DNA of 23,381 nt from a virus. The notes beneath the pieces are model-generated. The model saw only the letters and a list, made by a program, of their open reading frames with translations. It did no database searches and was not told the origin of the DNA. Position 1 is the first letter of the stretch. The number at the start of each line of letters is the position of its first letter. The stretch spans positions 1 through 23,381 of the IMG/VR virus record IMGVR_UViG_3300021960_000532. The stretch is one strand, 5' to 3'. Positions 1 to 8,043 of this stretch are shown piece after piece. Both the position numbers and the translations under genes were made by a program.

Positions 1-666
1 TTAGTTGACAATGGTATGCCATCAAACGACGGACAGTGTTCACTTATAATGAACTCAGTTGCAGGTACAAACCTACGTCAGTTAGCTACACTACAAAGCG
101 TTTCAGACGCAGGTTCTAGTGATTTGCTAAGACAAGGTGTATTACTTGACCTACAAGGACTTGCAATGCGTGAGTCAGCACAAGTGCAGTCACATACCAA
201 AGGCACTGGTACAAGCTATCTTGTAAATGACGCTTCTTCTGCTATTGGTGATACAACAATCGCGGCAGATGGTGGTTCAGGTACAATCCTTAAAGGTGAC
301 ATCATTACAATCAATGGTGACAGCAATAAGTATTGCGTAAACACTGCACTATCTGGTGGTTCATTTGTTATCGGTCAAACTGGACTACGTTCAGCTGCCG
401 CAGACAATGCCGCTATAACAGTAGGAAATAACTACACAGCAAACATTGCAATGCACAGACGTGCGTTAGAGTTAGCTGTTAGAGCACCAGCTGTTCCAGA
501 AGGTGGAGACACTGCAGATGATGCTATCTTGGTACAAGACCCACATTCAGGCATGGTATTCGAAGTGCGTATGTATAAAGGATATCGTAAGGCAATGATT
601 GAAGTTGCTGTTGCTTGGGGTGTAAAAGCTTGGAAGCCAGACTTCATAGCAACACTACTCGGTTAG
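1..666 (+). CDS. Major capsid protein, P22 coat-like, 3' part
   Basis: The reading frame is open from the first base of the window, so the gene begins upstream; 221 residues and the TAG stop are visible. The Met at position 16 is internal, because codons for LVDNG precede it in frame. The protein forms the icosahedral shell. The call rests on the general look of the P22 coat family: a conserved Pro-Ser-Asn stretch near the visible start, a helical LLRQGVLLDLQGLAMRES segment, a Gly/Thr/Asp-rich beta insertion (about visible residues 66-145), then NIAMHRRALELAVR and a C-terminal AWGVKAWKPDFIATLLG. That ending closely resembles coat proteins of this group. Its position directly upstream of head-tail connector genes supports the call. 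I did not align it, so the P22 subfamily is less certain than the role. Confidence 0.8.
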   Translation, partial: LVDNGMPSNDGQCSLIMNSVAGTNLRQLATLQSVSDAGSSDLLRQGVLLDLQGLAMRESAQVQSHTKGTGTSYLVNDASSAIGDTTIAADGGSGTILKGDIITINGDSNKYCVNTALSGGSFVIGQTGLRSAAADNAAITVGNNYTANIAMHRRALELAVRAPAVPEGGDTADDAILVQDPHSGMVFEVRMYKGYRKAMIEVAVAWGVKAWKPDFIATLLG

Positions 667-680
667 ACGAGACTGATGAC

Positions 681-705
681 AGGGGGCGGCATCTGCCGTC
701 CCTTT
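681..705 (+). terminator. Hairpin terminator or attenuator after the capsid gene
   Basis: A G-rich arm at 682-691 pairs with 694-703: the core is GGGGCGGC against GCCGTCCC with one G-U pair, and the loop is 2-4 bases. The 3' arm runs into TTTA at 703-706. In this AT-rich genome such a GC-rich stem is conspicuous. It starts 14 bp after the capsid stop, where a partial terminator would keep capsid mRNA more abundant than the connector genes downstream. The U-tract is short, so incomplete termination is likely. Confidence 0.65.
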
Positions 706-735
706 ACTCACACATAACATAGCGAGGTAAACAAA

Positions 736-882
736 ATGGCACTTAAAAAGAAACCCTCAAAGAAAATTGCCAAGCCCAAAGTGGCTAAAACAGTTAAAAT
801 GGTACGACCAGACGGCAAGACCGCAGACGTGCACTCAGCAGAAGTAGAAAACTATCGCTTAGGCGGATACGAAAAGGCATAG
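736..882 (+). CDS. 48-aa Lys-rich protein after the capsid gene
   Basis: A short ORF with ATG at 736 preceded by GAGG at 724-727. The N-terminal half is highly basic (MALKKKPSKKIAKPKVAK). The C-terminal half reads VRPDGKTADVHSAEVENYRL, followed by GGYEKA. From memory, similar short proteins with a PDGxxADVHxxEVxNYRxGG ending occur between capsid and head-tail connector genes in other tailed phages; no function is established that I know of. The location, clear ribosome site and 3-base gap to the next gene support it being real. It could be a minor head protein or a DNA-contacting basic peptide, but neither is shown. Confidence 0.7.
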   Translation: MALKKKPSKKIAKPKVAKTVKMVRPDGKTADVHSAEVENYRLGGYEKA

Positions 883-885
883 ACA

Positions 886-1359
886 ATGACACTTATTGTT
901 GAAGATGGAAGTCGCGTTGCAGGTGCTAATACATATGTTAGCTTAGCAGAGTTTAAAGCTTGGGCAGATGCAAGGTTAATCACATATAGTAGTGACAGTC
1001 ATGTTAATGCATATATCTTGCGTGCAATGGATTACATTGAGGACTTGAGCTTTATAGGCTTTAAGGAAACAGAGACACAATCATTACAGTGGCCTAGAGT
1101 TAATGTAGTTATTGATGGCTTTGGTTTAGATGCAAGCACAATACCAGACGAACTAAAGGTTGCAGTATATGAGGCTGTTAAGACAGTGATTGATGGTGAT
1201 AGTAAGCAAGACCCAATAGATAGGCAAGTTGTTAGCGAAAGTGTTGATGTTATATCTATTACATATAAAGATACAGCAGGGCAACAACGACAGACACCTG
1301 CATTAACAAGAGCTTTGAGAAAGTTAGTGCAATCACCTAACACAGTTATGCGTGCATAA
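886..1359 (+). CDS. Head-tail connector (adaptor), DnaT-like/gp6-like fold
   Basis: 157 aa. The opening MTLIVEDGSRVAGANTYVSL, then a helical FKAWADAR segment and a LQWPR motif, is characteristic of the phage protein group usually labelled putative DnaT-like ssDNA-binding. These sit at the adaptor position between capsid and tail genes, so I read it as the first connector bound to the portal rather than a replication protein. The helix-rich body (residues 15-60 and 85-105) and the C-terminal RALRKLV helix fit an adaptor. It overlaps nothing and ends 2 bp before the next start. No Shine-Dalgarno is visible, so translation may depend on the preceding gene. Confidence 0.7.
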   Translation: MTLIVEDGSRVAGANTYVSLAEFKAWADARLITYSSDSHVNAYILRAMDYIEDLSFIGFKETETQSLQWPRVNVVIDGFGLDASTIPDELKVAVYEAVKTVIDGDSKQDPIDRQVVSESVDVISITYKDTAGQQRQTPALTRALRKLVQSPNTVMRA

Positions 1360-1361
1360 TT

Positions 1362-1724
1362 ATGGCACATGCAGGTTATAACTATTCACCGATAACGAAA
1401 TCAGCCGAAGCACTCATTACAAGATTTGGTGAGGAGTTTACATTTACACGTACAACTGATGGCGCATATAATCCAGCTACAGGTTCAGTAGCACAGACAA
1501 CAGCTACATATAAAAAGTATGCTTGTGTGTTTGATTATACAGACGCAGACAGAGCTGGTCAGACAGTGCTGCAAGGTGACAGACGTATGCTTGCTGAAGG
1601 TCACAGCTATGAGATAAATGACACAGTGGTTATTAATAGCGATATATTTAAAGTCATTAATGTTGATGAGATAAGACCTAATGGCAGTGATATTGTTGCT
1701 GCTAACTTACAGGTGAGAAAGTAA
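1362..1724 (+). CDS. Head closure / head-tail joining protein
   Basis: 120 aa, mostly beta-strand by composition. The start region is followed by ALITRFGEEFTFTR and DGAYNPATGSVAQT, and the C-terminal half contains YEINDTVVINSDIFKVINVDEIRP. This strand-rich plan (a plug-like beta-barrel with a DxxxxxGxxYxVxxVxxxxP ending) is typical of head-closure proteins related to the HK97 gp7/SPP1 gp16 group. Its place between adaptor and neck protein agrees. The stop overlaps the next ATG (TAATGG). No obvious ribosome site, so coupling to the upstream gene is likely. The specific family is inferred from order and overall pattern. Confidence 0.6.
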   Translation: MAHAGYNYSPITKSAEALITRFGEEFTFTRTTDGAYNPATGSVAQTTATYKKYACVFDYTDADRAGQTVLQGDRRMLAEGHSYEINDTVVINSDIFKVINVDEIRPNGSDIVAANLQVRK

Positions 1725-2194
1725 TGGCTAGAGCAACAACAGACAAAGAATTTAGACAGTTGGTTGAAAAGTTGCAGCTGCAGAATACAGATGTGGTACG
1801 AGGCACTATATTTGCAATGGGCAGTGATATAATACAATCCAGCCCAGTTGGTAACTATAAGCTATGGAAAAAGTATCAGGCTAACCCTAGAGCAAAGAGG
1901 CCAAAAGGTTACACTGGAGGTAGGTTTAGAGGAGCATGGCAATCAACATTGGATAGGCCAAGTGGTAGAGTAACCCTACGCAAAGACAAAACAGGCAGTA
2001 AGTCACAAGAACGATTAATGAAGGCAGTAGAAGCATTGCAAGCAGGTAATACGTTTTATATGACAAACAACTTGCCTTATGCGGTAGAGTTAGAGTTTGG
2101 GCATAGTACACAAGCACCTACAGGCATTGTCAGAAAAGTGTTATTGACATACAATGAGGCTATAACAAAAGCACAAAGCAAGGCTAGAAGATGA
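1724..2194 (+). CDS. Neck / tail completion protein, HK97 gp10-like
   Basis: 156 aa. The pattern is that of gp10-like proteins: an N-terminal helix (EFRQLVEKLQLQNTDVVRG), a SSPVGNYKLWKKY stretch, a basic Gly-rich TGGRFRGAWQS motif, then NNLPYAVELEFGHSTQAPTGIVRK close to the C terminus. The GRxRxxW and YAxxLExGHSxQAPxGxVR signatures are the diagnostic parts. These proteins join the head connector to the tail tube terminus. An AGGTGAG sequence lies before the ATG, and the 3' end overlaps the next gene by 4 bp (ATGA). Confidence 0.8.
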   Translation: MARATTDKEFRQLVEKLQLQNTDVVRGTIFAMGSDIIQSSPVGNYKLWKKYQANPRAKRPKGYTGGRFRGAWQSTLDRPSGRVTLRKDKTGSKSQERLMKAVEALQAGNTFYMTNNLPYAVELEFGHSTQAPTGIVRKVLLTYNEAITKAQSKARR

Positions 2195-2601
2195 GTACGT
2201 ACTTTAATGATATGCAAGCTGCACTAGATACGCAACTAAGCACACTATCTGGTGGCTATGACATTGCATATCCCAACATAACCTATAAGCCAGTAGGAAA
2301 CACAACATATTTACGTGCAAGCTTTATACCAGCAGACACATTACAGGTCAGCTTAGGTTCTAATGGCAAAGACGAAACACAAGCAATATACCAAATAGAT
2401 GTAGTAAGTCCAAGGGGTTCTGGTAGGTCAACACTTACAGATAATGTAGCAGACCACTTTAAGCGCGGAACAGTGCTAACTTATAACAATTTGAAATTGC
2501 GAGTAAGGTCGGTTAGTATCGAACCTGCAATAAACGACGGGGCATGGTTTTTCGTTCCAGTTTCCGTATCCATTAACGCATACACAGGAGCAAGAGTATG
2601 A
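2191..2601 (+). CDS. Tail terminator protein, DUF4128-like
   Basis: 136 aa. It follows the gp10-like gene and precedes the tail tube gene, the usual terminator position. The start STYFNDMQAALDTQLSTL is helical. The body holds YLRASFIPADTLQVSLGS and an IYQIDVVSPRGSGRSTL segment before the beta-rich end; this resembles the DUF4128 group of tail terminators. The protein would cap the tail tube and stop polymerisation at the length set by the tape measure. It overlaps its neighbours by 4 bp on each side. Confidence 0.65.
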   Translation: MSTYFNDMQAALDTQLSTLSGGYDIAYPNITYKPVGNTTYLRASFIPADTLQVSLGSNGKDETQAIYQIDVVSPRGSGRSTLTDNVADHFKRGTVLTYNNLKLRVRSVSIEPAINDGAWFFVPVSVSINAYTGARV

Positions 2602-3515
2602 CTATAGCAAACGGAGCACAACATAGCATTGCCTATATTGCGGAAACGACATATGGCACAACCCCATCAACACCATCATTTAAACCCTTTGCGAATACAG
2701 GTACATCACTTGGTATAAGCAAAGATGGCATTGAAAGCGAAAAGCTAAGAGGTGACAGACAAGTAGAAGATTTCAGGCATGGTAACAAGTCAGTTAGTGG
2801 CGATGTAACAGCTGAGCTAGAATATGAAGCATTTGACGATATATTAGAAGCAGTATTATGCGGAACATGGGCAACAGACGTGTTAAAAGCAGGTACAACA
2901 AGACGTTCATTTACTATCGAGCGTAAATTTGCTGATTTAACTGCACCAGAATGGCATAGAAACACAGGTTGTGAGTTTAACGCATTAAGCTTATCTGTAT
3001 CACCGAACGCAATGGTCGAGGCAACTTTTGGTGTTGTAGGGCAGAACTTATCTATCGGAACAACTGCAATAACAGGTTCATCTTATGCAGCCGATAGCAC
3101 TAACAAGCCATTTGATAGCTTCACAGGTTCAATACAGGAAGGTGGCTCAGCAATATCAACAGTGACATCTATCGAGCTAAGCCTAGAGAACGGCATAGAG
3201 CCACTGTTTGCAGTTGGCAGCCAAACCACACAACGACCATCAATCGGTAAGTCACGACTAACTGGTACGCTTACAACATACTTTGAGGATAAAACTTTAT
3301 ATGAGAAGTTCCTTAATGAAACCGAAAGCACAATACAGTTAGTGTTAACAGACCTTGATGGCAACTCATACACAATCGACTTGCCACGTGTTAAGTACAA
3401 TAGTGGACAGCCAGATGTATCAGGCGAAGGTGCTATTACAGTTAGCATGGAGTTTGTAGCATTATATAACACCAGCGATGCAACACAGATTAAAATAACT
3501 AGGGCTGATGCTTAA
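2598..3515 (+). CDS. Major tail tube protein
   Basis: 305 aa. The start reads ANGAQHSIAYIAETTYGTTP, a form often seen in siphovirus tube proteins. LRGDRQVEDFRHGNKSVSGD and repeated beta-strand segments follow, ending in a strand-rich ISVSMEF-type C terminus (GEGAITVSMEFVALYN). The length and the position between terminator and tail chaperone fit the main tube subunit, which forms hexameric rings around the tape measure. It has a good ribosome site (AGGAGCAAG) even though its ATG overlaps the previous gene, as expected for the most abundant tail protein. Its stop overlaps the next ATG by one base. Confidence 0.75.
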   Translation: MTIANGAQHSIAYIAETTYGTTPSTPSFKPFANTGTSLGISKDGIESEKLRGDRQVEDFRHGNKSVSGDVTAELEYEAFDDILEAVLCGTWATDVLKAGTTRRSFTIERKFADLTAPEWHRNTGCEFNALSLSVSPNAMVEATFGVVGQNLSIGTTAITGSSYAADSTNKPFDSFTGSIQEGGSAISTVTSIELSLENGIEPLFAVGSQTTQRPSIGKSRLTGTLTTYFEDKTLYEKFLNETESTIQLVLTDLDGNSYTIDLPRVKYNSGQPDVSGEGAITVSMEFVALYNTSDATQIKITRADA

Positions 3516-3916
3516 TGGAATTTAATCAACTTGCGACAGTAGGTCGACATGAGAACGGGGCTGAGTGTAATATACTTAACCCCGTTACCAATGAGCCAAC
3601 AGACTTTTATGTTAAGGTGTGTGGCGCAGACAGTAAGGTGTGGAGAGCTGCAAAGAAAAAGCAAACCAATGCAATAATCACAGCACGCTCTAATCTAAAA
3701 GATGGTCAGACTTATGAGGACATTGATATAGACTTTGATGCACTAGATATACAAGCACTGGTAGATGCTACGCTAGACTGGAGAGGACTAGCTAATAAAG
3801 GTAAAGAAGTTAAGTTCACAGCTGAGGCAGCTAAAGACCTTTATGAGCAAGCACCAGATGTAGTAAAACAGCTGTTATACTTTATAGGTAATGGCGAAAA
3901 TTTTATGCACGACTGA
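3515..3916 (+). CDS. Tail assembly chaperone, short form (gpG-like)
   Basis: 133 aa ending DFM-type at a TGA (3914-3916). It lies between the tail tube and the tape measure, where siphoviruses encode the tail assembly chaperone pair. The N-terminal half is beta-rich (EFNQLATVGRHENGAECN); the C-terminal half is helical (FTAEAAKDLYEQAPDVVKQL). A perfect slippery heptamer sits 9 bases before the stop, and ribosomes shifting -1 there continue into the GT extension. By analogy with lambda G/GT, the short form would coat the tape measure and the long form would recruit tube subunits. No recognisable Shine-Dalgarno is present, and the start is coupled to the tube gene stop. Confidence 0.8.
   Translation: MEFNQLATVGRHENGAECNILNPVTNEPTDFYVKVCGADSKVWRAAKKKQTNAIITARSNLKDGQTYEDIDIDFDALDIQALVDATLDWRGLANKGKEVKFTAEAAKDLYEQAPDVVKQLLYFIGNGENFMHD
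3898..3904 (+). promoter_or_regulatory. -1 ribosomal frameshift site (A AAT TTT)
   Basis: In the chaperone frame the codons read GAA AAT TTT ATG, so the heptamer is X-XXY-YYZ with X = A and Y = T. It allows both tRNAs to re-pair one base back on AAA and TTT. The -1 frame has a TAA at 3889-3891 and is then open to 4245, and the 0 frame stops at 3914. The shift therefore has to occur in a short window, 3892-3916, and this heptamer is the only canonical slippery site I see there. Confidence 0.85.
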
Positions 3917-4248
3917 TTGACGACTTTGTAGCCTATGGTCGATGGGCTAACTATATTAGGCAAAAGCCAAAAGGTTCAGACGTCAGTCGATACGATACAT
4001 ATAAGCAGGTAGAGAAAAGCACTGGTAAAACACCAGCTGAACTACGTAAAGCACCAGAGCTTAGAAGTGAACTTGTTAGCTTATGGACTTTATTTTGCGA
4101 AATGCGTGAACCTAGTTATAATGAACTTGCTTCATACGTAACAATGACAGGCATTTCATTAAGCCCTTGGGAAGTCGAAGCTATTATGAAGTTGACCCGA
4201 CATATGGGTGAGGAGTTAAATAAATGGCCACCGAACAAGCAGTATTAG
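3904..4248 (+). CDS. Frameshift extension of tail assembly chaperone (T part of gpGT)
   Basis: These 114 codons are read only after a -1 shift at 3898-3904, giving a fusion of 130 + 114 = 244 aa. The added part begins YARLIDDFVAYGRWANYIRQ and ends near RHMGEELNKWPPNKQY at TAG 4246-4248, overlapping the tape measure start by 25 bp. There is no ATG or GTG near its 5' end (the first in-frame ATG is about 59 codons in), so it cannot be a normal separate gene. The helical, charged sequence and its place just before the tape measure match the T domain of lambda-type chaperones. It would be missed by any ORF caller that requires a start codon. Confidence 0.85.
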   Translation, partial: YARLIDDFVAYGRWANYIRQKPKGSDVSRYDTYKQVEKSTGKTPAELRKAPELRSELVSLWTLFCEMREPSYNELASYVTMTGISLSPWEVEAIMKLTRHMGEELNKWPPNKQY

Positions 4249-6677
4249 TATTTAAGGTCGACACAAAAGACATTGGTAAGGCGCAAAAGCAGCTTGAAGC
4301 TATGGGCTTGTCAGCTATCAAGACGAAATCCAAGATAAAAGAGTTTGCAAAAGATACTGGTAAAGGTGGTAAAGACGTTAGTGGCTTTGGTCGTAAAGCT
4401 GGTATGGCTGGCGTACAGTTTGAGCAGTTAGCAGGTCAAATAGCTATGGGACAGAACCCAATGCGTGCTGTTGGCGTACAAGCAGCCGACTTAGGCTTTG
4501 TGTTAGGTACACCATTACTTGGTGCTGTTGTCGGTATATCAGCTGCCATTGCGTCAGTTCTTATACCTATGTTGTCAAACGCAGCTATGAACACTGAGAA
4601 GCTTACTAAGCTGAATGAAAAGTTAGCAGAGAGCTTTAATATAGGAAAAGATGGTACAGTTACTTTATCAAAGTCATTGCAAACACTTATAGATAATTTT
4701 GGCTCAGTTGGTGAACTAGCATTAGAATTACAAAAAGTTGATATAGCTAAAGGTGCAAGAGATAGTATTGCTGCACTTAATAAAGAATTTGTTAAGGTAA
4801 TGCCTAATCAGTCACAAATAGCTATCGAGCTAGGTAATCAATATAGTGTATTAGGGACAAAGATAAGCAGCGCGACAGAAAAAGAAGAAGCATACAATGT
4901 TGTCTTAGGTAAAAACGCTGAAGCATACGGCATTGAAAAAGAGCAACTAGAAACATTAATACCATTAATTAAATCACTAGAGGACGGAAAAGAGGGTGCA
5001 GCTGATAAAGCCACTGCCTATATAAGAAGTTTGGTTGAGCTTGAAGGTAAAGACATAACTAATAAATTTAGACGCTTTGCAGATGCAATACTCATGGCAG
5101 CAACTAACCAAGCAACTTTAAATAAGTTGAACGATGCAGCTGTTACTGGTGCTACAAACCAAACTAATGAAATTGCAGACTTAATCAGTAAGCTAAAAGA
5201 ACGAGCAGACCTAGAGGAAGGACTTATTACTAGAACTGATGTGCTTACAAAGAAATATGACGCGGCAACTGCAGCCATAATAATAGAACAAGAGACAAGA
5301 ATTAAGAACGCTAAGACACAAGAGGCAAATGATAAGCGTGTTGAGCAAACACAAAAAGCAGCTAACAAGCGATTTGAAGCTAGATTAGCTAAGCTAAGAA
5401 TTGAAGGTGAGCTATTAGGTGGAAACGAAAATGCAGCTATAGAGCTTGATAATACATTAACCCCATTACAGAAAAGGCAGCTACAGGCACAAATAGACAT
5501 CAACAATGAACTAAGAGAGACAGCTAGGATAGAGGCAGAACGTAAAGACAGCATAAAGGCTATGCTTGAAAGCGCACGCAAGGCGCTTGCCGACCAAGCA
5601 GCTGCTGATAAAAAAGCAGCAGAAGAAAAAGATGCTAGAGTTAAGAGTGAGATGCAAAAGACTAAAGATGCTGAGACATTAGCTGCTGAACAATATTTAG
5701 CAAACTTAGATTTCTTAGCCACTTTAGATGTTAAGTATGCAGAACAAAAGAAGGTACTAGGTCAAAAATACTTAGATGATTACAATGCAGCAGTCGCACA
5801 AGCACAAGCACAAGAGGCTGCGTTAAAACAAGAACAAATTGTAGAGGAGACAGCAGCAAACATAGAAAGGCTATCAGTCAATGAAGAATATTGGGCGTTA
5901 TGGTTAGCTAATGCACAGAACGCAATGACAACATTTAATGATATTACAGCATCAGGCGTAAATGCATTTCAGAGTGGTTTTGGCTCAGCGTTTGAGCAGG
6001 TAATTATGGACGGAGAAGGCATCAAAGGTGTTGTCTCAGGTATATTTGAGGACATGGCTAGAGCGCAGATAGCAGCACTAGGTCAGATGGCAGCCGAGAG
6101 GCTTACACTATTCTTGATGGATAAAGCATTAGGTAAGTCAGCAGCAGCGTCAGGTGCAGCAGCAATGATAGCAAACGCAACAGCTGCACAAGCAATGGCT
6201 GGAATACAAGCATATGCGTCAGCTGCAGCAGTGCCCCTAACAGGCTATCTAGCAGCACCAGCTGCGTTAACAGCTGCGTTAACAGCCACTGCACCACTAC
6301 TAGCTACAGTTGCAACAGCATCGACAAGTGCAACAGGCGCAAGAGCATTAGGTGGACAAGTACGAGGTGGAGAAAGCTACTTAGTCGGTGAACGTGGCGC
6401 AGAGATATTAACTATGCCTAGTAATACAATGGGGCGCATCACACCAAATCATATGATGGGTGGTGGTCAGTTGAATGTTACTGTTGAGAATTATGGTAGT
6501 AGCAATATAAGCGTGCAAAAGATTAGCGAAACAGATGTACGTATAATAGCAAGAGAAGTAGCAAGCCAAACAGTACAGCGTGAAGCACCAAGAGTTATTG
6601 CAACTGATATATCTAATCCTAATGGCAGGGTTAGCAAAACATTAGCAAATAAAACAAGCACACAGCGAAGGCGATAA
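4224..6677 (+). CDS. Tail tape measure protein
   Basis: 817 aa, one of the three largest genes and directly after the chaperone. A hydrophobic Gly/Ala segment lies at residues 88-118. A long charged coiled-coil follows (about 320-560, rich in Lys, Glu and Ala), then an Ala-rich hydrophobic stretch (about 625-705). The C-terminal GGQVRGGESYLVGERGAEIL motif from residue 710 is a hallmark of tape measure proteins. The protein sets tail length and is expelled at infection; at about 0.15 nm per residue, as in lambda, the tail would be about 120 nm (inference). A strong GGTGAGGAG sequence precedes the ATG. A perfect 12-bp tandem duplication (6261-6284) lies in the Ala-rich part. Confidence 0.92.
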   Translation: MATEQAVLVFKVDTKDIGKAQKQLEAMGLSAIKTKSKIKEFAKDTGKGGKDVSGFGRKAGMAGVQFEQLAGQIAMGQNPMRAVGVQAADLGFVLGTPLLGAVVGISAAIASVLIPMLSNAAMNTEKLTKLNEKLAESFNIGKDGTVTLSKSLQTLIDNFGSVGELALELQKVDIAKGARDSIAALNKEFVKVMPNQSQIAIELGNQYSVLGTKISSATEKEEAYNVVLGKNAEAYGIEKEQLETLIPLIKSLEDGKEGAADKATAYIRSLVELEGKDITNKFRRFADAILMAATNQATLNKLNDAAVTGATNQTNEIADLISKLKERADLEEGLITRTDVLTKKYDAATAAIIIEQETRIKNAKTQEANDKRVEQTQKAANKRFEARLAKLRIEGELLGGNENAAIELDNTLTPLQKRQLQAQIDINNELRETARIEAERKDSIKAMLESARKALADQAAADKKAAEEKDARVKSEMQKTKDAETLAAEQYLANLDFLATLDVKYAEQKKVLGQKYLDDYNAAVAQAQAQEAALKQEQIVEETAANIERLSVNEEYWALWLANAQNAMTTFNDITASGVNAFQSGFGSAFEQVIMDGEGIKGVVSGIFEDMARAQIAALGQMAAERLTLFLMDKALGKSAAASGAAAMIANATAAQAMAGIQAYASAAAVPLTGYLAAPAALTAALTATAPLLATVATASTSATGARALGGQVRGGESYLVGERGAEILTMPSNTMGRITPNHMMGGGQLNVTVENYGSSNISVQKISETDVRIIAREVASQTVQREAPRVIATDISNPNGRVSKTLANKTSTQRRR

Positions 6678-6680
6678 GAC

Positions 6681-7553
6681 ATGACTAAGTTTGCTATTAC
6701 ACCGAGCAGCGCCAGTTATAGTTTTAACGAACGGCCAGAGACAGTTGGTGCAATTATGCAGGGTGGACTTGGCGCGTACAGGCAGACAATTAAAAACCCT
6801 GCAGCTGTTGTGTCAGTAGAGTGGACACTTGATGTAGGTGGCTACAATTACTTTAAAGCATTTTATGCAACACATAGTAAAAGTGGCTCATTACCTTTTG
6901 AGATTGACCTAGCAATAGATGGTACAGCGTTAGAGGAATATACAGCATACTTTATTGATAATAGTATTAGTACAGGCGCGAGAAGTGGCACAGATTATGT
7001 TGTATCAGCAAACTTAGAGCTAAAAGCAAAGCCATTAACGGCATCTGGTACGCCTAGCACGCCATACAAGCTAGATTATATACCTAATCAAGCGTCCTAT
7101 GTCATCAATACACGACAAGAAACAATAGCTATACCATTAGAGGGTGGAACAAGTAGATATCGTAAAGATATTGTTGATGCAGGTACTATCGCAAATGTGA
7201 GTTGGATATTAAATACAACCGAATATGCGGACTTTAGAGAGTTCTACAAATTAACTACAAATGCAGGAACAACAAGCTTTAAGATTGACCTAGCTATAAA
7301 TTATGGAACACTAGAAGAATATGACGCTCGCATAATACCAGACAGTCTATCAACATCAAGATATGCAGATGGGTTCTTTAACGTACAAGCACAATTAGAA
7401 TTAAACGCCAAAGCAAGAGATACAGATGCTGATTTGATTGCACTTGTCTTATACCCTGAATATGGCGAAAACTATGCAACCTTGTTCCCACCAAGCGAAA
7501 ATGATATAGATATAATCATAAACACAGACTTTCCGAGCTATCTAAATGAGTAA
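6681..7553 (+). CDS. Tail tip protein with two tandem domains, gpM position
   Basis: 290 aa between the tape measure and the gpL-like gene, where lambda has M. It is an internal duplication. The first half (about residues 5-118) runs SASYSFNERPETVGAIMQGG, AYRQ, VSVEWTLDVGGYNYFKAFY, FEIDLAI, LEEYTAYFI, LELKAKP. The second (about 126-245) runs QASYVINTRQETIAIPLEGG, RYRK, VSWILNTTEYADFREFY, FKIDLAI, LEEYDARII, LELNAKAR. Each unit is about the size of lambda gpM (109 aa) and looks like a beta-sandwich. I infer a duplicated gpM- or distal-tail-like protein joining the tube to the tip complex. AAGGCG precedes the ATG. Confidence 0.6.
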   Translation: MTKFAITPSSASYSFNERPETVGAIMQGGLGAYRQTIKNPAAVVSVEWTLDVGGYNYFKAFYATHSKSGSLPFEIDLAIDGTALEEYTAYFIDNSISTGARSGTDYVVSANLELKAKPLTASGTPSTPYKLDYIPNQASYVINTRQETIAIPLEGGTSRYRKDIVDAGTIANVSWILNTTEYADFREFYKLTTNAGTTSFKIDLAINYGTLEEYDARIIPDSLSTSRYADGFFNVQAQLELNAKARDTDADLIALVLYPEYGENYATLFPPSENDIDIIINTDFPSYLNE

Positions 7554-8043
7554 TTATACAGAGTTCTATTTAAACAGTGACAGCAACATAGTGCAGCTAG
7601 AAACTATCGAGCTTTCACATAGCGATTTCACACAAACATATAGAGTAGTAAGAAATGCAACGAATGGCATTACAGCAACCACAGAGACAGGTGCAAGTGT
7701 TGCTTTTGCATATTATCCACTAGCTATTGACCCAGCTGAAACAAGAGATAACTTAGACCAGTCATTTACAATATCGTTAGGTGATTTAGGTGAGATACTG
7801 CCAACAGAACTAGATGCAGTTGCAACAGCAGATGGGTTCGGTGAAAAGCCAGTCTTGATATATCGAACATACAGGTCAGACGTTTTAACTGCACCATTAT
7901 TTGTAATAACACTTGAGGTTGAGAGCTTTACATTCAACGAACAAGGCTCAGTATTTGAAGCTAAAGCACCGAGCCTAAATATAAATAAGACTGGTGAAAC
8001 ATATACTTTTGCACGTTTTCCGATGTTGCGTGGGTTCTTATAA
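7546..8043 (+). CDS. Minor tail protein, DUF1833/gpL-like
   Basis: 165 aa. Features include HSDFTQTYRVVRNA near the start, AFAYYPLAIDPAETRDNLDQ, an IYRTYRSDVLTAPL segment and the ending FPMLRGFL. That ending and the central Y-R-x-Y strand pattern are what I associate with DUF1833 phage tail proteins, which occupy the gpL position upstream of a NlpC/P60 protein. In lambda, gpL joins the tip and carries an iron-sulphur cluster; I see no Cys-rich motif here, so that feature is not supported. It overlaps the upstream gene by 8 bp, and its stop overlaps the next ATG. Confidence 0.65.
   Translation: MSNYTEFYLNSDSNIVQLETIELSHSDFTQTYRVVRNATNGITATTETGASVAFAYYPLAIDPAETRDNLDQSFTISLGDLGEILPTELDAVATADGFGEKPVLIYRTYRSDVLTAPLFVITLEVESFTFNEQGSVFEAKAPSLNINKTGETYTFARFPMLRGFL

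Noticed and set aside
5018-5722. 234-codon open frame on the minus strand within the tape measure gene
   Set aside because: It mirrors the Ala/Lys/Glu-rich coiled coil, giving Ser/Leu/Ala-rich low-complexity protein. It has no ribosome site and no operon context.
6261-6284. 12-bp perfect tandem repeat in the tape measure gene
   Set aside because: It encodes AALTAALT in an Ala-rich hydrophobic stretch. It is likely a simple recent duplication without regulatory meaning.
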